Source: Chryseobacterium joostei (GTDB lineage: Bacteria; Bacteroidota; Bacteroidia; Flavobacteriales; Weeksellaceae). Taken from it: a DNA stretch of 64,000 bases. The notes beneath the pieces were generated by a model. That model had not been told where the DNA came from, did not search any database, and saw only the letters and a program-made list of their open reading frames with translations. The position numbers and the translations under genes are program-made. Location: NCBI RefSeq assembly GCF_003815775.1, contig NZ_CP033926.1, forward strand, positions 3,348,001 through 3,412,000, written 5' to 3'. How positions within the stretch are numbered: position 1 is the first letter of the stretch; the number at the start of each line of letters is the position of its first letter. This document shows, piece by piece, positions 62,270 to 64,000 of this stretch.

Positions 62270-62797
62270 ATGAAATTCTTAGTTTCAATCATTATATTAA
62301 TTTTTCTGCAGGGATGTACGCAGAAACAACAACCCATTAAAACCACTTCTATGGAAAATACAGAAGCAAAAAACAATCCATACTATTCAAGAACCGATAC
62401 TACAAAGCTGAATATCTCCAATGACGAATGGAAGAAAATTCTGGCTCCCGATCTTTATGCTATTGCGAGAGAAGCCGCAACAGAAAGAGCATTTACAGGA
62501 AAGTATAATGAATTCGATGAGGTAGGAGATTACTATTGTGCCGTTTGTGGAAACCATTTATTCCGTTCCACTTCAAAATTTGCTAGCAGCTGTGGTTGGC
62601 CAAGTTTCTTTGAAGCGGATAAGGAAGGGGTGTATTACAAAAGAGATCAAACCTACGGAATGGAGAGGGTAGAAGTTCTTTGTAAAAGATGCGATTCTCA
62701 TTTGGGACATGTTTTTGATGATGGTCCAAAGCCTACCGGATTAAGATATTGCATGAATTCCGTAAGTCTGGAATTTGTTTCGGACTCACAACAATAA
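62270..62797 (+). CDS. msrB: Peptide-methionine (R)-S-oxide reductase, exported lipoprotein form
   Basis: A 175-residue MsrB that repairs methionine-R-sulfoxide. A lipoprotein signal with Cys 16 (FLQGC) precedes the catalytic domain. The zinc ligands are CAVCG and CKRCDSHLGH, the substrate pocket includes SSCGWPSFFEA, and the catalytic cysteine is in LRYCMNSVSLEF. It should act in the periplasm or on the outer face. The coding frame of the next gene begins 20 bases after its stop. Confidence 0.95.
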   Translation: MKFLVSIIILIFLQGCTQKQQPIKTTSMENTEAKNNPYYSRTDTTKLNISNDEWKKILAPDLYAIAREAATERAFTGKYNEFDEVGDYYCAVCGNHLFRSTSKFASSCGWPSFFEADKEGVYYKRDQTYGMERVEVLCKRCDSHLGHVFDDGPKPTGLRYCMNSVSLEFVSDSQQ

Positions 62798-62817
62798 AAT
62801 CATATTATCCATTTACT

Positions 62818-63204
62818 ATGGGAGAGGAGAGTCTGGAAAACAGAAAACAAGTCTGGGTCGCTCTGTCAGAACTCTATCTTGATACTGAGCTTCAGGAGTC
62901 AGATTTCACGTATATGGCAAAAATTCTCTTTGAAAGCTCTTTTACTTTTGATGAAATAAAACGAATTGACCAATATGAAGTTTTTCCGGTCCTCTTTTCA
63001 AATCTATTAAGCCCGGCAGGAGAATGGGCAGGGTTTAATGAGCCGATATTGGTTAAAAATATTATGAAATGGATCGAAACAAGAAGTAAGCTGGATATTT
63101 TCGCTGTTAAATGTATTTATCTTTTCTATGGTAAGATAAATAGGAGTTATTGGAAAAGAATAGAAGAGATTTATAATCAGATAGATGGAGAAAGTCACCG
63201 TTAA
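62818..63204 (+). CDS. Small conserved protein (possibly DUF7079)
   Basis: A 128-residue helical, acidic cytoplasmic protein. The ATG at 62818 (MGEESLENRKQVWVALSELY) is chosen because a longer frame would start inside msrB. The pattern VWVALSELYLDTEL followed by IDQYEVFPVLFSNLLSPAGEWAGF resembles proteins annotated DUF7079, a name I cannot verify here. Function unknown. It is probably read with msrB. Confidence 0.65.
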   Translation: MGEESLENRKQVWVALSELYLDTELQESDFTYMAKILFESSFTFDEIKRIDQYEVFPVLFSNLLSPAGEWAGFNEPILVKNIMKWIETRSKLDIFAVKCIYLFYGKINRSYWKRIEEIYNQIDGESHR

Positions 63205-63263
63205 AGTTTCTTAAATTGAGTTAAACTTTGTGGAGTTATAACTGGCTGGTAATTATGTTTTTA

Positions 63264-63271
63264 TAATTTTG
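63264..63271 (+). promoter_or_regulatory. -7 element of the L,D-transpeptidase-like gene
   Basis: TAATTTTG fits TAnnTTTG, 31 bases before the ATG at 63303. Confidence 0.5.
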
Positions 63272-63302
63272 CTCCACTAATTTGGAATTAATATATTATT
63301 GA

Positions 63303-64000
63303 ATGAATGGATTTTATGGCGTATTAGGCCTTATTTACATGGTGACGACATCATTCTATCTTTCTCCAAGAACGGCGGTAAAGAATGAAAATGTAATCAC
63401 GACAAAAACTGAAAGAGTAACTGACACGAAATCTGAGAAGAATGCAGCTGTTGTATCTTCGTCAGAAGCATTATACAATTCAATTATATTTGAACCTGAA
63501 CACGAACTGAACTACGAAGTATTCTCTAAGGCATTAACAGGATTTGAAAATCTAAAGAAAGCCGGATTGCTTACCAAGGACTCGCATTTATTGACTATCT
63601 GCGATTTTTCTATGTCTTCCAATATGAAAAGACTTTGGGTAATAGACCTTGATGACAAAAAAGTAGTATTCAACTCATTGGTTGCCCACGGAAAAAATAC
63701 AGGCGAAGAATTTGCTACGAATTTTTCTAACACGGAAAGTTCGCGGCAGAGCAGCATGGGATTTTATATCACAGATGCAACCTATCAGGGTGATAACGGA
63801 TATTCACTGAAGTTACTGGGAATGGATAAAGGATTTAATGATGCAGCCTATAGAAGAGCAATTGTAATGCATGGTGCAGATTATGTAAGCGATGAATTTG
63901 CAGCTACACACAAAAGAATCGGAAGAAGCTGGGGATGTCCGGCAATACCAAGGGAGCTGACACAATCTATGATCAATACAATAAAAGGAAGAAATTTACT
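63303..64000 (+). CDS. Murein L,D-transpeptidase catalytic-domain protein (3' end cut by the window)
   Basis: An open frame of 232 codons runs from the ATG at 63303 off the right edge. The N-terminus has a hydrophobic segment (about 4-20), then a charged linker and a domain (about 75-225) with ICDFSMSSNMKRLWVIDL, a conserved VMHGADYVS and GRSWGCPAIP. The last of these supplies the catalytic cysteine in the SxGC pattern of YkuD-like L,D-transpeptidases (the PF13645 type). It is exported and probably cross-links or trims peptidoglycan. The C-terminus is missing, so completeness is unknown. Confidence 0.85.
   Translation, partial: MNGFYGVLGLIYMVTTSFYLSPRTAVKNENVITTKTERVTDTKSEKNAAVVSSSEALYNSIIFEPEHELNYEVFSKALTGFENLKKAGLLTKDSHLLTICDFSMSSNMKRLWVIDLDDKKVVFNSLVAHGKNTGEEFATNFSNTESSRQSSMGFYITDATYQGDNGYSLKLLGMDKGFNDAAYRRAIVMHGADYVSDEFAATHKRIGRSWGCPAIPRELTQSMINTIKGRNL

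Noticed and set aside
1..64000. CRISPR arrays, tRNA/rRNA genes and insertion sequences
   Set aside because: No regularly spaced direct repeats, no cloverleaf with CCA end and no transposase were seen in the intergenic gaps that I read on both strands.

Overview
The window looks like chromosomal DNA of a flavobacterium in the Chryseobacterium/Elizabethkingia group (Weeksellaceae). The base composition is low in G+C. A gliding lipoprotein (GldH), alternative complex III, a type III glutamine synthetase, a FadL/OmpP1 porin and a 'bacteriocin-like' small peptide are all present. Nearly every gene start is preceded by the Bacteroidota -7 element TAnnTTTG. The genus is inferred from gene content and promoter style, not from a marker-gene comparison. 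Both edges cut genes: the 3' end of an unknown gene on the left, and an L,D-transpeptidase-like gene on the right.

Layout. 0.2-8.7 kb (minus) is the complete actABCDEF operon for alternative complex III, whose ActA carries an extra N-terminal haem domain. 8.8-16.6 kb holds a SPOR protein, a multi-pass membrane protein, SelO, penicillin-binding protein 1A, GldH and a PSP1/RicT-like protein. 17.1-23.1 kb (plus) has an OmpP1 porin, an SGNH hydrolase lipoprotein, prs, rplY and sufS. 23.2-27.2 kb (minus) is hemA-hemC-hemD-hemE. 27.6-33.3 kb (plus) is the rod-shape operon mreB-mreC-mreD-mrdA-rodA. 33.4-44.8 kb is mixed: pentapeptide repeat protein, NlpC/P60 lipoprotein, glutamine synthetase III, a large protein with a nucleoside-phosphorylase-like C-terminus, an M1 peptidase, coaX, a GNAT acetyltransferase, a 59-residue cysteine-rich peptide, tadA and a TonB-C-like protein. 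50.3-56.2 kb has three tandem C1q-like surface proteins converging on an operon of a serine hydrolase, a YdeI-like protein and a TPR/AraC regulator. 56.3-64 kb is housekeeping: glyQS, truC, pyrD, a DUF445 protein, msrB and others.

The most interesting part is 44.9-50.1 kb. An HTH-WYL-WCX regulator is followed by two small acidic proteins, a patatin-like phospholipase, a phage-endolysin-type M15 peptidase without a signal peptide, and a divergent umuC polymerase. Five copies of an inverted repeat, CGWCA-N5-TGTCG followed by C in gene sense, occur in the intergenic gaps. Each sits exactly 10 bases upstream of a TAnnTTTG -7 element. They precede the WYL gene itself, the 56-residue acidic protein, the patatin gene and (twice) the endolysin gene. 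No comparable copy was noticed in other intergenic gaps of the window. My reading, which is inference, is a WYL-controlled stress regulon, probably DNA-damage responsive. It would pair translesion synthesis with envelope-attacking enzymes (phospholipase plus endolysin).

Within the window most transcription units end in clear hairpin-plus-U-tract terminators. Several genes (selO, truC, the DUF445 gene, possibly hemA) have their -7 element so close to the ATG that their mRNAs are probably leaderless. No tRNA, rRNA, CRISPR array or insertion sequence was seen.
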